NCBI GenBank assembly: GCA_900542125.1
Contig: UQMO01000004.1
Span: forward strand, 1 to 58,554
DNA: 58,554 nucleotides
Direction of reading: 5' to 3'
Source: an uncultured Collinsella sp.
GTDB lineage: Bacteria; Actinomycetota; Coriobacteriia; Coriobacteriales; Coriobacteriaceae
Part shown: positions 42,543 to 51,602 of the stretch, piece after piece
How the letters are laid out: each line of letters begins with the position of its first letter
Numbering within the stretch: the first letter of the stretch is position 1
The notes under the pieces: model-generated
Told to the model about the DNA's origin: nothing
What the model saw: only the letters and a program-made list of their open reading frames with translations
Databases searched by the model: none
Made by a program: the position numbers and the translations under genes

Positions 42543-43676
42543 ATGAGCACTTCGATTCAACCGAACGCGCCGTTTCGCGCCGATATCGTCGGCAGCTTTC
42601 TTCGTCCGCAGGCTGTAAAGGACGCCCGTGCCGCCTATGTCGCGGGTAAACTCGACGCTTCCGGCCTTAAGGCCGTCGAGGACGAGGCCATCCGCGACTT
42701 AGTGGCCAAGCAGAAGGCTGCCGGCCTGCAGGTGATTACCGATGGCGAGTTCCGCCGCAGCTACTGGCACCTCGATTTTATGTGGGGCCTCAACGGCATT
42801 GAGCGCCGCGCCTCGCGCACGGGCTACATGTTCCACGATGAGGAGACTACCGCCGACACCGCCGTGGTAACCGGTCCCATTAGCGGCGAGAATCATCCGT
42901 TCGTCGAGCACTTCAAATTTATCAAGTCGCTCGAGGGAGAGGGCCAGGTCGCGCGCCAGACCATTCCGGCGCCGATCCAGACGTTCTCCGAAGTCACACT
43001 CGACCGCTGCGATGGCCAGCAGGAGAGTCTGCACGCCGTCTACAAGACCGACGAAGAGCTCGTCGATGCCATTGCCGCAGCATACCGCACCGTGATTGCT
43101 GACCTGTATGCCGCGGGCTGCCGCAACATCCAGTTTGATGACTGCACCTGGGGCATCTACTGCGATACCGATTTTGTTGCCAAAACCGGCATGAGCCCGG
43201 TCGGCCTGCAAAAGGTAAGCGAGCTGGGCGTGGCGCTCAACAATGCCGCCATCGAGGGCAAGCCCGACGATCTGGTTATCAACACGCATGTATGCCGCGG
43301 CAACTACCACTCCACCTACGCTTTTGAGGGCGGCTACGATCCCATTGCACCGTACCTGTTTGCGCACGAGGATGTCGACGCGTTCTACCTTGAGTTCGAT
43401 ACGCCGCGCGCCGGTGGCTTTGAGCCGCTCAAGTATGTTGCTCCCGGCAAGAAGGTCGCGCTGGGCTTGGTAACCACCAAGGCGGCAGAGCTCGAGAACG
43501 AGGATGTTATCGTCGAGCGCATCCGCGAAGCCGCAAAGTACGTGCCGCTCGAGAATCTGTACCTGTCGCCCCAGTGCGGCTTTGCCAGCTGCGAGATTGG
43601 CAACAAGCTGACCGAGGACGAGCAGTGGGCAAAGATCGCGCTGGTCAAGCGCATTGCCGAGCGCGTTTGGAAGTAA
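42543..43676 (+). CDS. MetE C-terminal-like methyltransferase (YxjG/YxjH type)
   Basis: A 377-residue cobalamin-independent methionine synthase C-terminal domain protein. Visible features: DIVGSFLRPQ (start of the barrel), GLQVITDGEFRRSYWHLDF, NIQFDDCTWGIY, and zinc ligands in VINTHVCRGNY (His-x-Cys) and LSPQCGFAS (Cys). It lacks the N-terminal half of full MetE, as in YxjG-type proteins that may use small methyl donors such as S-methylmethionine. ATG (MSTSIQ) follows AAGGGAGATATCT. Downstream of a LysR gene that probably regulates it. Confidence 0.9.
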   Translation: MSTSIQPNAPFRADIVGSFLRPQAVKDARAAYVAGKLDASGLKAVEDEAIRDLVAKQKAAGLQVITDGEFRRSYWHLDFMWGLNGIERRASRTGYMFHDEETTADTAVVTGPISGENHPFVEHFKFIKSLEGEGQVARQTIPAPIQTFSEVTLDRCDGQQESLHAVYKTDEELVDAIAAAYRTVIADLYAAGCRNIQFDDCTWGIYCDTDFVAKTGMSPVGLQKVSELGVALNNAAIEGKPDDLVINTHVCRGNYHSTYAFEGGYDPIAPYLFAHEDVDAFYLEFDTPRAGGFEPLKYVAPGKKVALGLVTTKAAELENEDVIVERIREAAKYVPLENLYLSPQCGFASCEIGNKLTEDEQWAKIALVKRIAERVWK

Positions 43677-43799
43677 CGTTACCGTTCGCAGGTGACGGCG
43701 CGTGCGAGACATGGCGTATCACGTACAATGGTTCGGATCGTATCGTTCGGGCAGGTTATCCGATATGCCTGATCGCCCTTCCATCATGAAAGGACCTCC

Positions 43800-45134
43800 A
43801 TGTCCCAATCCTCGACGCCCGCCGTCACCGATGCCATCTACGATGCATCATCGCTCGGCCGCCCGCGCATGTTCGTGTTGGGTTTGCAACACATGTTTGC
43901 GATGTTCGGAGCCACGGTGCTCGTGCCCGTGCTCACCGGCCTTTCCGTTTCGGCGACGCTTCTGTTCGCCGGCATCGGCACGCTGCTGTTTCATTTTCTA
44001 TCGCGCGGTAAGGTGCCCGCGTTTCTGGGCTCGTCGTTTGCCTTTATCGCGGGTTATGCCGCCATTGCACCCAACGGCGAGGCCGAGCTTTTGCCCTACG
44101 CCTGCCTGGGCGTTGCCTGCGCCGGCCTGCTCTATCCGGTGCTGGCGGCGCTGTTCCGCGCATTTGGCGCCAAGCGTGTCATGCGCTTCTTTCCGCCGGT
44201 GGTGACCGGTCCCATCGTCATTTCCATCGGCCTGATCCTGGCGAGCTCTGCCATTGCCAACTGCCAGACCAACTGGCTTGTTGCCGTTGTCGCTGTGGCC
44301 GTGATCGTCATCTGCAACATCTGGGGCCGCGGCATGGTCAAGATCGTGCCGATTTTGCTGGGCGTTGTGGTGAGCTATACTGTCGCGGCGGTGCTGGGCG
44401 AGGTTGATTTTTCGGGCGCTGCCGCCGCTCCGTGGGTCGGTCTGCCCATCGTGTGGGACAACACCGTGTTTGCGCTCTTTGGCCCGCAGTTCGATAGCGG
44501 TCTTGCCACGACGGCTATCATCACCATCATGCCGCTGGCCTTTGCGACCATGATTGAGCACATTGGCGATATCTCCGCCATTGGCTCTACCTGCGAACGC
44601 AATTACATTGCCGATCCCGGTCTGCACCGTACCCTGCTCGGCGATGGCCTGGCGACCATCTTGGCGTCGCTCTTTGGCGCTCCGGCCAACACCACGTATG
44701 GCGAGAACACCGGCGTGCTTGCGCTTACGCGTGTGTTCGACCCGCGTGTGATTCGCATTGCCGCCTGCTGCGCCATCGTGCTTTCGTTCTGCCCCAAGTT
44801 CGCTGCTGTAATCGCTGCTATGCCGGCGTGCGTTATCGGCGGCGTGTCGCTCGTGCTCTACGGCATGATCAGTGCCGTGGGCGTTCGCAACCTTATCGAA
44901 AACCAGGTCGATTTCCAGAACAACCGCAATGTGCTGGTTGCGGCTCTGGTGCTCGTGCTCTCGCTCGGCATTGCCTACAGTACCGCCGGTGCCATCGTGC
45001 TGGAGCTGGGCGGCGTGACGATTTCGCTTTCGGGCCTTGCCGTGGGCTCGCTGGTGGGCATTGTGCTCAACGCCATCCTGCCCGGTAATGACTTTGAGTT
45101 CGATACTTCCGAGCTTGAGGAGACTACTGAATAG
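43800..45134 (+). CDS. Uracil/xanthine permease, NCS2 (UraA-like)
   Basis: A 444-residue NCS2 transporter with about 14 helices. UraA-type landmarks: LGLQHMFAMFGATVLVPVLTGL at the start, PVVTGPIVISIGLILA, ATMIEHIGDISAIG (the substrate-site Glu) and GAPANTTYGENTGVLALT. The FxxxFG/NTTYGEN combination points to uracil, though xanthine is possible. ATG follows AAAGGACCTCC. A hairpin terminator follows. The AzgA-type purine permease nearby belongs to the same superfamily but a different subfamily. Confidence 0.93.
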   Translation: MSQSSTPAVTDAIYDASSLGRPRMFVLGLQHMFAMFGATVLVPVLTGLSVSATLLFAGIGTLLFHFLSRGKVPAFLGSSFAFIAGYAAIAPNGEAELLPYACLGVACAGLLYPVLAALFRAFGAKRVMRFFPPVVTGPIVISIGLILASSAIANCQTNWLVAVVAVAVIVICNIWGRGMVKIVPILLGVVVSYTVAAVLGEVDFSGAAAAPWVGLPIVWDNTVFALFGPQFDSGLATTAIITIMPLAFATMIEHIGDISAIGSTCERNYIADPGLHRTLLGDGLATILASLFGAPANTTYGENTGVLALTRVFDPRVIRIAACCAIVLSFCPKFAAVIAAMPACVIGGVSLVLYGMISAVGVRNLIENQVDFQNNRNVLVAALVLVLSLGIAYSTAGAIVLELGGVTISLSGLAVGSLVGIVLNAILPGNDFEFDTSELEETTE

Positions 45135-45158
45135 TAGCTGCGTTCAGCCAAATTATAG

Positions 45159-45196
45159 ATGGCGTCCATGCGTATGTACGCGTGGACGCCATTTTT
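45159..45196. terminator. Terminator between uracil permease and esterase
   Basis: A 15-bp stem (ATGGCGTCCATGCGT / ACGCGTGGACGCCAT, one G-U) followed by TTTTTAA on the plus strand. The convergent esterase ends here. Confidence 0.85.
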
Positions 45197-45908
45197 AATG
45201 CGTTAGTATCCAGTGGATGCCGCGCGCCATGCGCAGGTCAGTTTGGGCAAAGTGATTGCCGGGGTTGAGCTCCAGCGTTGTTGGGATGTCGCGCTCGATA
45301 AACAGCTCTTCCATCGCGCGCGTATCGTCGAGCACGTGCCGCATCATGCGGTTGGGCGTTTTGGTTTCCTTTTTACCGAGCGACAGATAGGCGGCGTCGG
45401 GCGTAGCTGTCATCGTGCGCTCGCGCGCGTAGTCGATAAAGCCGGGGAACCACAGCGACCCCGACGCACTCGCCGCGCGCTCAAAGACATCTGTTTGCCA
45501 AAGTGCCCACAGTGCAAAAAGACCCGCCAACGAGTAGCCGGCAACGCCGCGCCAGGCGGGCGGTTGCGGGAGCGATGATTCGGCCTGGGGGATTATCTGC
45601 TTCAACAACTCGTCAAGAAAACCAGCAGCCTGTCCGCCAAAGGGCTCAGCATCTCGTATAGTTCCGTCACATTCCCAGGGGCTCAGCTCGCGATTCCAAT
45701 CGAGCCCTCCAATGGCGACAAGGGTGAAGGGTGGGCAGTCGAGCTCTCGGCAGCGCTCGTAGACTTCGCTACCGTCGCCCATGACAACGGGGAGGTAGAT
45801 GACGGGCGCGCCTTCCGCACACTCTGAATAAACGGTTATCTGCTTATGATGCGCTTCCAAGGCAGGCTTCTCTCGGTGTTGTGATATTGACAGCCTCAAT
45901 TGTCGCAC
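45195..45908 (-). CDS. Alpha/beta-hydrolase esterase (PF00756-like)
   Basis: A 237-residue hydrolase. The nucleophile elbow is GVAGYSLAGLFALWAL (GxSxxG), with VIYLPVVMGDGSEVYERC early in the fold and a C-terminal His in LNPGNHFAQ. The mix resembles putative esterases of the Fes/YbbA or BesA type, which cleave siderophore or other esters; the substrate is unknown. The start is uncertain: a GTG opens the frame here, while a TTG 16 codons later (position 45860) has GAGAGAAG upstream. No signal peptide is visible. Confidence 0.72.
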   Translation of the reverse strand: MRQLRLSISQHREKPALEAHHKQITVYSECAEGAPVIYLPVVMGDGSEVYERCRELDCPPFTLVAIGGLDWNRELSPWECDGTIRDAEPFGGQAAGFLDELLKQIIPQAESSLPQPPAWRGVAGYSLAGLFALWALWQTDVFERAASASGSLWFPGFIDYARERTMTATPDAAYLSLGKKETKTPNRMMRHVLDDTRAMEELFIERDIPTTLELNPGNHFAQTDLRMARGIHWILTH

Positions 45909-45935
45909 GCTGGCACGGGGGCAGACGCTAAAAGA

Positions 45936-45970
45936 AAGGCGCGGAGCCGCTCGATGCGATTCCGCGCCTT
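45936..45970 (-). terminator. Terminator of the AzgA-type permease
   Basis: A 10-bp perfect stem (AAGGCGCGGA / TCCGCGCCTT) with a 15-nt loop. In the minus direction it is followed by TTCTTTT, just after the purine permease stop. Confidence 0.75.
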
Positions 45971-45997
45971 GTTGTTTTGTTTTAGCAGACTATGCCG

Positions 45998-47308
45998 TTA
46001 CGCCACGAAGAAGTAGACGAGGAAGGCAAGGGCTGCGATCCACATAAGCGGCTTGATCTTGGAGGCCTCGCCCTTAAAGAGCGCGACGATCACGTAGGCG
46101 ATGAAGCCCAGGCCAATGCCGGCAGAGATGGAGTAGGTGAAGGGCACGCCGGCGACGATCATGAACGCCGGGAAACCCTGCGACACGTCGGACCAGTCGA
46201 TCTCGGAGGCCTCGCTCATCATGAGGTAGCCGACGTAGACCAGAGCACCGCAGGTGGCGGCGCTGGAAACGATGGTGACGATGGGGGAGAAGAACGCGGC
46301 GAGAATGAACAGCACGCCGGTGGTGACGGAGGTGAGGCCCGTGCGGCCACCGTCGGCGGCGCCAGAAGTGGACTCGACGAAGGTGGTGATGGAGGAGACA
46401 CCCATGAAACCGCCCACAGCGGCGGCGGCGGAGTCGACGATTAGGATCTCCTTGATATTCTCGACGTTGCCGTCGTCGGTGAGGAACTCGCCCTGCTTGG
46501 CTACGGCCATCGCGGTGCCCATGGTGTCGAAGAAGTCACTCATGAGCAGCGAGAACGAGATGACGAGGAGCGCGGGGTCGGTAAGGACCTTGACGATGGC
46601 GGGCACGCCGCCGGCGTCGGCGATGGGGCCACCGATGCTCGAGAAGTCGAGCGGGGCGATGATACCGGTCGGAGCCTGGGTCACACCTAGGGGGATACCG
46701 GCGATGACGGCGACGACGATGCCGATGAGCAGCGAGCCGGGGACGTTGCGGCAGGCGAGGGCGACCGTCACCAGGATGGAGATGATGCCGACAATGAAGG
46801 TGGGGGAGGTGATGTCGCCCAGACCGACGAGTGTACCGGCGCCAGCGGTGATAATGCCGGCATCGCACAGGCCAATCATGGCGATGAACAGGCCCAGACC
46901 CACCGAGATGGCGTGACGCAGGACAACCGGGATGGCGTCCATGATGGCCTCGCGCAGGCCACAAAGCACGAGCAGCAAGATGACGATACCCTCGAGGAAG
47001 ATAACGCTCATGGCCACGTGCCAGTCACCGCCGCAGACGGTGGTGGCGATTCCAGCGATCATCGCGTTGACGCCTAAGCCCGACGCGCAGGCGAGCGGGC
47101 GGTTGGCGAAGATGCCCATGCAGATGGTCATGATGCCGGCGCCCAGGCAGGTGGCGCAGGCGAGCGCTCCCGCATCGATGCCGGCGCCCGAGAGCACCGC
47201 GGGGTTGACGGCAATGATGTAGGCCATTGCCAGGAACGTTGTCAGTCCAGCGCGAAGTTCGGTCCCGATTGTGGACTTGCGCTCGCTGACGTGAAATAGT
47301 TCGTCCAT
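45998..47308 (-). CDS. Adenine/guanine/hypoxanthine permease, AzgA/PbuG type
   Basis: A 436-residue NCS2-superfamily transporter of the AzgA branch. It starts MDELFHVSERKSTIGTELRAGLTTFLAMAYIIAVNP, the branch-typical R-x-(E/G)-x(2)-A-G-(L/I)-T-T-F-(L/M)-x-M-A-Y block. LLMSDFFDTMGTAMAV and GVSSITTFVESTSGAADGGRTGL are the substrate-site helices. It imports purine bases. The ATG follows AAGGAAAGGGTATGC; an upstream in-frame ATG has no site. Single gene with its own terminator. Confidence 0.93.
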   Translation of the reverse strand: MDELFHVSERKSTIGTELRAGLTTFLAMAYIIAVNPAVLSGAGIDAGALACATCLGAGIMTICMGIFANRPLACASGLGVNAMIAGIATTVCGGDWHVAMSVIFLEGIVILLLVLCGLREAIMDAIPVVLRHAISVGLGLFIAMIGLCDAGIITAGAGTLVGLGDITSPTFIVGIISILVTVALACRNVPGSLLIGIVVAVIAGIPLGVTQAPTGIIAPLDFSSIGGPIADAGGVPAIVKVLTDPALLVISFSLLMSDFFDTMGTAMAVAKQGEFLTDDGNVENIKEILIVDSAAAAVGGFMGVSSITTFVESTSGAADGGRTGLTSVTTGVLFILAAFFSPIVTIVSSAATCGALVYVGYLMMSEASEIDWSDVSQGFPAFMIVAGVPFTYSISAGIGLGFIAYVIVALFKGEASKIKPLMWIAALAFLVYFFVA

Positions 47309-47501
47309 GCATACCCTTTCCTTGTTCGGCCCCGAGTTTAGGCCGATTGACACGAACTCACCCACTATAGCCCCTTTACGACGCTGTTGTTCCTCGCATG
47401 TTGATGTTCGGCGCTTTGTAGCAGACGGACGGTATTTTTCGCATTAAAATGTGTGGGTACCGTATACTTAAGCGGTTACAACGACCCCTATGGAGGAACG
47501 T

Positions 47502-47921
47502 ATGATTAAAGAGCTCTGCCACGACGAGGCTGTTCTGTCCCAGCGTTGCGAGGTCGCGACCGTCGAAGACGAGTCGGTCGCACAGGACCTGATCGATACC
47601 ATCAAGTCGCTCGACGATGCCGGCTGCCTTGCCGCCAACCAGATCGGCATCACCAAGAAGGTCTGCGTCTACCTGGACGATGCCGGCGAGCCCCATGTGC
47701 TCTACAACCCCCGTCTGGTGTTTGGCCTGGGTGCCAGCAAGATGGAGGAGAGCTGCCTGACGCACGAGGAGATCACCAAGTCCACGCGCTACATCAAGTG
47801 CAAGGTTGCTTTTGACCAGATCGTCGACGGCAAGATGCGCGAGCGCAAGCAGGACTTCGTCGGCTTCGAGGCACAGATGATCCAGCATATGATCGACCAC
47901 TGCCTCGGCAAGTTGGTCTAA
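47502..47921 (+). CDS. Peptide deformylase-like protein with Met in place of the catalytic Glu
   Basis: A 139-residue deformylase-fold protein. Motif I is GCLAANQIG (41-49, Gln present), motif II is EESCLT (82-87, Cys85 kept but the usual EGCLS is changed) and motif III is QHMIDH (128-133). Both metal His remain, but the catalytic Glu of HExxH is Met130. It is shorter than housekeeping Def (about 165-190). Deformylation is therefore doubtful. ATG follows GGAGGAACGT. A second deformylase-like protein near 55.5 kb has the complementary defect. A long hairpin starts at the stop codon. Confidence 0.88.
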   Translation: MIKELCHDEAVLSQRCEVATVEDESVAQDLIDTIKSLDDAGCLAANQIGITKKVCVYLDDAGEPHVLYNPRLVFGLGASKMEESCLTHEEITKSTRYIKCKVAFDQIVDGKMRERKQDFVGFEAQMIQHMIDHCLGKLV

Positions 47922-48022
47922 GGGGATCAAAGCACCGCACCTTGCCGCTCAATCGTCGCTCGCGTACCTTAAGTACGCTTCGCTCCTCTTTCGTGGCAAT
48001 GTGCGGCACTTTGACCCCTTAG
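47919..48022. repeat. Long imperfect hairpin after the deformylase-like gene
   Basis: Arms of about 28 nt (47919-47946 and 47996-48022), both containing AAGGGG...TCAAAG and CCGCAC elements, with an inner GCGTAC/GTACGC palindrome. The TAA stop is inside the left arm. Confidence 0.75.
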
Positions 48023-48065
48023 ACGACCTGCGGGGTTAACTTGGTTGAGTTTATCCTGCTTGAAT

Positions 48066-48103
48066 AGCCCGGGCGTGACATTGTTGTCATGTCCGGGCTT
48101 TTG
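48066..48103 (+). terminator. Terminator upstream of the bile salt hydrolase gene
   Basis: Stem AGCCCGGGCGTGACA / TGTCATGTCCGGGCT around TTGT, followed by TTTTGTGTTT. It isolates the hydrolase gene from the deformylase-like gene. Confidence 0.8.
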
Positions 48104-48165
48104 TGTTTAGCCCCTTTTTGTTTGGAGACAATAACCTTAGCAAGAACGTAAAGCTAGGAGGCGCC

Positions 48166-49131
48166 ATGTGTACGAGCATTCGATTTACCGATAATTCTGG
48201 CCACATGTATCTAGGCCGCAACCTCGACTGGAGCTTTGACTATGGCCAACAGGTTCGCGTGATGCCTCGCGGGTTTCACATTCCGTATTCGTTTATCGAC
48301 GACGCGACAGCGGCACACGCGGTGATCGGTATGTGCATCGATTACAAGAACTATCCCATGTTCTTCGACTGCGGCAACGATGCGGGCCTCGCCGTGGCGG
48401 GTCTCAATTTCCCGGGTTATGCCGAGTATGCCGAGGACCCTGTCGACGGCAAGACCAATATCGCAGCCTATGAGTTTCCCCTGTGGGTGGCAGCGACGTT
48501 CTCGACGGTCGATGAGGTCGAGGCCGCGCTGCGCGACACGGTGATTGTCGCCAAATCTGCCGGAGAGGGGCTGGGCGTGTCGCTGCTCCATTGGATTATC
48601 GGCGACAGCCAGCGTAGCATCGTGGTCGAGATGATGGCTGACGGCCTGCATGTATACGACGATCCGGTCGACACCCTTGCCAATCAGCCCACCTTCCCGT
48701 GGCACATGGAAAACCTGCGCACCTATATCACGGCCACAAGCGATTTTCCGCAGACGGCGACATGGCGTGGCGCCGAGCTCAAGCCCTATGGTGCGGGTGC
48801 CGGCATGCGCGGTATTCCGGGTGACTGCTATTCGCCGAGCCGTTTTGTAAAGGCGGCGTACCTCAATGCCAATTACCCGCAAAAGGAGAGCGAGACCGAA
48901 AACGTCGTCCGCATGTTCCGCTCGCTCGAGGGCGTGGTGATGATCGAGGGGGCGTCCAGGATGGGCGATGGCAAGTTCGAGAAGACTATCTACACCGGAT
49001 GCTTTAGCGCGCGCACGGGCAATTATTACTACGCGATGTATGGGGATCCGTCGATTCGCTACGTGAGCCTGATGGATGCCGAGGGCGCGAGCCCCGATAG
49101 GCTCGTGGTTCCCGAGCCGCGTCGTTCGTAG
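48166..49131 (+). CDS. Bile salt hydrolase (choloylglycine hydrolase family)
   Basis: A 321-residue Ntn-hydrolase that removes glycine or taurine from conjugated bile acids. The start is fixed by the chemistry: Met is removed to expose Cys2 (MCTSIRF), and AGGAGGCGCC precedes this ATG. Other active-site residues line up: Arg18 and Asp21 (GRNLDW), Asn81 (GLNFPGYA), an Asn in LANQPTF and Arg in SPSRFVKAAY. The VVEMMADGLHVYDDP block is BSH-typical. Penicillin V acylases share the fold, but this combination fits bile salt hydrolase better. The product is cytoplasmic. A hairpin terminator follows the stop. Confidence 0.93.
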   Translation: MCTSIRFTDNSGHMYLGRNLDWSFDYGQQVRVMPRGFHIPYSFIDDATAAHAVIGMCIDYKNYPMFFDCGNDAGLAVAGLNFPGYAEYAEDPVDGKTNIAAYEFPLWVAATFSTVDEVEAALRDTVIVAKSAGEGLGVSLLHWIIGDSQRSIVVEMMADGLHVYDDPVDTLANQPTFPWHMENLRTYITATSDFPQTATWRGAELKPYGAGAGMRGIPGDCYSPSRFVKAAYLNANYPQKESETENVVRMFRSLEGVVMIEGASRMGDGKFEKTIYTGCFSARTGNYYYAMYGDPSIRYVSLMDAEGASPDRLVVPEPRRS

Positions 49132-49154
49132 CTCACCGGTCCGTTGCGACATAA

Positions 49155-49190
49155 AACGGCTCCGCACCTTTTATGAGATGCGGAGCCGTT
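49155..49190. terminator. Hairpin between bile salt hydrolase and kup
   Basis: A 12-bp perfect stem (AACGGCTCCGCA / TGCGGAGCCGTT) with a 12-nt loop, between convergent genes. Confidence 0.75.
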
Positions 49191-49212
49191 GTCGTCAATG
49201 GCTGGTGGCGTG

Positions 49213-51444
49213 TTAGAAGTTGGCGTCGTTGAGCTGGGTGCTCTCGAGTCCGTCGAGTTGCTGTTGCTCGGGCGTATCGGCGACGCTCTCGAGTAACTCG
49301 GTGGGGTCGACGTTCATGTTCCTACCGGCTTCGTTGCCGTTGACCAGGTCGTCCGAGAAGATATCGACTTCCATTTCCTCGGCCTCTTCGATCTGAACCT
49401 CGAGCGGCACCTGGGTGCGCACGAGCTTAACGGCCGGGCGCATGCGGGCAAACAGCGGCACGTACTCGATGATGATGGCCGAGTTCTCAAGACCGTACCA
49501 GCGTGCCGGGCTTCCGCAGGCGCGGCGGACGGCGTACTTGATGGCCATGACGCGGTGGTCGTTGCGGTTGATGTCCGTTTCGGGGGCAAGCATCTTGCGC
49601 AGCATGCAAAAACGGAAGTCGCCCACGTTGCCGCGCGTCTCGTAGATGGAGTAGGTGTGATGCTGCGGCGGCAGCTCGCCCGATGCCATCAAGTCGCCAA
49701 CAATCTGGCGCAGGTAGGCATTGATGCGCTGGTTGACCTTAAAGCCCAGGTCCAAGCGCACGCGGAACAAAAAGTCCGTGCCAAAGGTCTCGACGGAATA
49801 CTCGTGCGTATAGGGCTCGTCGGTAACGTGCACGTTGATGAACCAGTATGCCTTGGCGCGCTTGGGATGCTTATCCAAGATGGAATAGAGCACGTCGCGG
49901 TCGAGCGTGAGCGGGTCGGGACTGTTGGTAAGGAACACCAGATTGTCGGCGAGCACGGGGTAGGTCTCGTCGTTGCGCAGGCGGTCGAGCTGGTCAATGT
50001 ACTTGGAGACGGGCAGCAGGATCGTCTGCGTGCGCTCGATGGCGGTGCCGCGGCGCCACACGTACATAAGGCCAAACAGCAGTGCGGCCAAGAAGATCAT
50101 CACATAGCCGCCGTCAAAGAACATGGTGAGGCACGAGGCGAAGAAGCACAGCTCAATGGCACCGAAGAGCAGGGCGAAGACGCAGGCGCCCAGCTTGTGC
50201 TTGAGAATGCCAGCGATATAGCTCGTCAAAAGCGTCGTGGTCATGAGCATGGTCACGGTAATGGCGAGGCCGTAGGCGCTCTCCATGCGCTCGGAGTTTT
50301 GGAACAGCAGCACGATGAAGATGCAGCCGACCCACATGATGTTGTTGACGAGCGGAATATAGAGCTGGCCCTTGGTGTCGCTGGGGTAGTGGATGCGCAG
50401 ATGCGGCATAAGGTTGAGGCGCGTGGCCTCGGATACCAGCGAGAACGAGCCGGTGATGAGCGCCTGCGAGGCGATGATGGCCGCTACGGCCGAAAGCACG
50501 ATGGCAAAGGGGCGCAGGGGCTCGGGAAGCATCATATAAAACGGGTTGACGATATCCATCGCGAGCATCTGGGGGTTGGAGTTATTGGCGAGCAGCCAAG
50601 CTCCCTGACCCAGATAGTTGAGGATAAGGGCCGCCTTAACAAACGGCCAGGATGCATAGATGTTGGCCTTGCCAACGTGGCCCATGTCCGAGTAGAGGGC
50701 CTCGGCGCCGGTCGTCGACAGGAAGACAAAGCCGAGCACCATGATGCCCGAGTGGTTGATGGGCGAGAACAGGAACATGATGCCGCGGATGGGGTTGAGC
50801 GCGCGCAGGATGGACAGGTTGCCGAGTATGTTGAACAGGCCGGCGCCTGCCAGGAACAGGAACCACAACGTCATGAGCGGGCCGAACAGCTTACCGATCG
50901 ACGAGGTACCGGCGCGCTGCATGGCAAATAGGCCGCAGATAATGATGATGGTGATGATGATGACGTTGGTCTGGCCGTCGCCCAGCAGCGCGTGGCCCCA
51001 CTCGATGGTACGCAGGCCCTCGATGGCTGTGGTGACCGTGACCGCGGGGGTGAGGATGCCGTCGGCGAGCAGCGCCGCGCCGCCGATCATGGCAGGTAGG
51101 ATCAGCCATGGTGCCACTTTTCGCACCAGGCTAAACAGGGCGAAGATGCCGCCTTCGTTGTGGTTGTCGGCCTTCATGGCGATTACCACGTACTTGACCG
51201 TGGTCACGAGTGTCATGGTCCAGATGACGAGCGAAAGCGCGCCCAGGATCATGTCCTCGCTGACGGTACCGATGCCGCCGTTGTTGGCGACGATTGATTT
51301 CATGGTGTACATGGGGCTCGTGCCGATGTCGCCATAGACGACGCCGAGCGTTACAAGCAGCATGCCAGCGGAGAGGGGGATGGCTCCGTGCCCGCCTTGA
51401 CCACGCTGGTCTTGGGGGCTTGCCTCCAGTTTGTTGTGTGCCAC
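49213..51444 (-). CDS. kup: Kup/HAK-type potassium transporter
   Basis: A 743-residue K+ importer. The membrane part starts LVTLGVVYGDIGTSPMYTMKSI, the family hallmark GVVYGDIGTSP, with NEGGIFALFSL and LLADGILTPAVTVTTAIEGL after it. The C-terminal 280 residues form the soluble domain. I prefer the GTG start because AAGGGAG lies five bases before it; the ATG six codons earlier (51462) has no site. An 8-bp palindrome lies just upstream. Together with the small K+ channel at 6.5 kb it covers potassium uptake in this window. Confidence 0.94.
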   Translation of the reverse strand: MAHNKLEASPQDQRGQGGHGAIPLSAGMLLVTLGVVYGDIGTSPMYTMKSIVANNGGIGTVSEDMILGALSLVIWTMTLVTTVKYVVIAMKADNHNEGGIFALFSLVRKVAPWLILPAMIGGAALLADGILTPAVTVTTAIEGLRTIEWGHALLGDGQTNVIIITIIIICGLFAMQRAGTSSIGKLFGPLMTLWFLFLAGAGLFNILGNLSILRALNPIRGIMFLFSPINHSGIMVLGFVFLSTTGAEALYSDMGHVGKANIYASWPFVKAALILNYLGQGAWLLANNSNPQMLAMDIVNPFYMMLPEPLRPFAIVLSAVAAIIASQALITGSFSLVSEATRLNLMPHLRIHYPSDTKGQLYIPLVNNIMWVGCIFIVLLFQNSERMESAYGLAITVTMLMTTTLLTSYIAGILKHKLGACVFALLFGAIELCFFASCLTMFFDGGYVMIFLAALLFGLMYVWRRGTAIERTQTILLPVSKYIDQLDRLRNDETYPVLADNLVFLTNSPDPLTLDRDVLYSILDKHPKRAKAYWFINVHVTDEPYTHEYSVETFGTDFLFRVRLDLGFKVNQRINAYLRQIVGDLMASGELPPQHHTYSIYETRGNVGDFRFCMLRKMLAPETDINRNDHRVMAIKYAVRRACGSPARWYGLENSAIIIEYVPLFARMRPAVKLVRTQVPLEVQIEEAEEMEVDIFSDDLVNGNEAGRNMNVDPTELLESVADTPEQQQLDGLESTQLNDANF

Positions 51445-51466
51445 GTGGACTCCCTTAGACATCCGG

Positions 51467-51487
51467 TTATCTGTTTAGGACAGATAA
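51467..51487. promoter_or_regulatory. Perfect palindrome TTATCTGT-N5-ACAGATAA before kup
   Basis: 8-bp arms with a TTAGG centre, just upstream of the kup translation start. Could be an operator or a short 5' hairpin. I see no c-di-AMP riboswitch. Confidence 0.45.
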
Positions 51488-51543
51488 TCTTTATGCCGTC
51501 TTTATACATACAAGAGCAGTTTGGCACATCAGGTTATTTTAGA

Positions 51544-51567
51544 CAATAATCCTCAGCTGGGGATTAT
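51544..51567. terminator. Hairpin between EamA copy 2 and kup
   Basis: AATAATCC (51544-51551) and GGATTATT (51560-51567) pair around TCAGCTGG, 36-59 bp after the EamA stop in the minus direction. Confidence 0.5.
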
Positions 51568-51602
51568 TTATCTACGCAGGTAGCATTTCAAAGCAGGGGC
51601 TT

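Noticed and set aside
51463..51602. c-di-AMP (ydaO) riboswitch before kup
   Set aside because: The leader is too short and lacks the conserved ydaO helices; only two small palindromes are visible.
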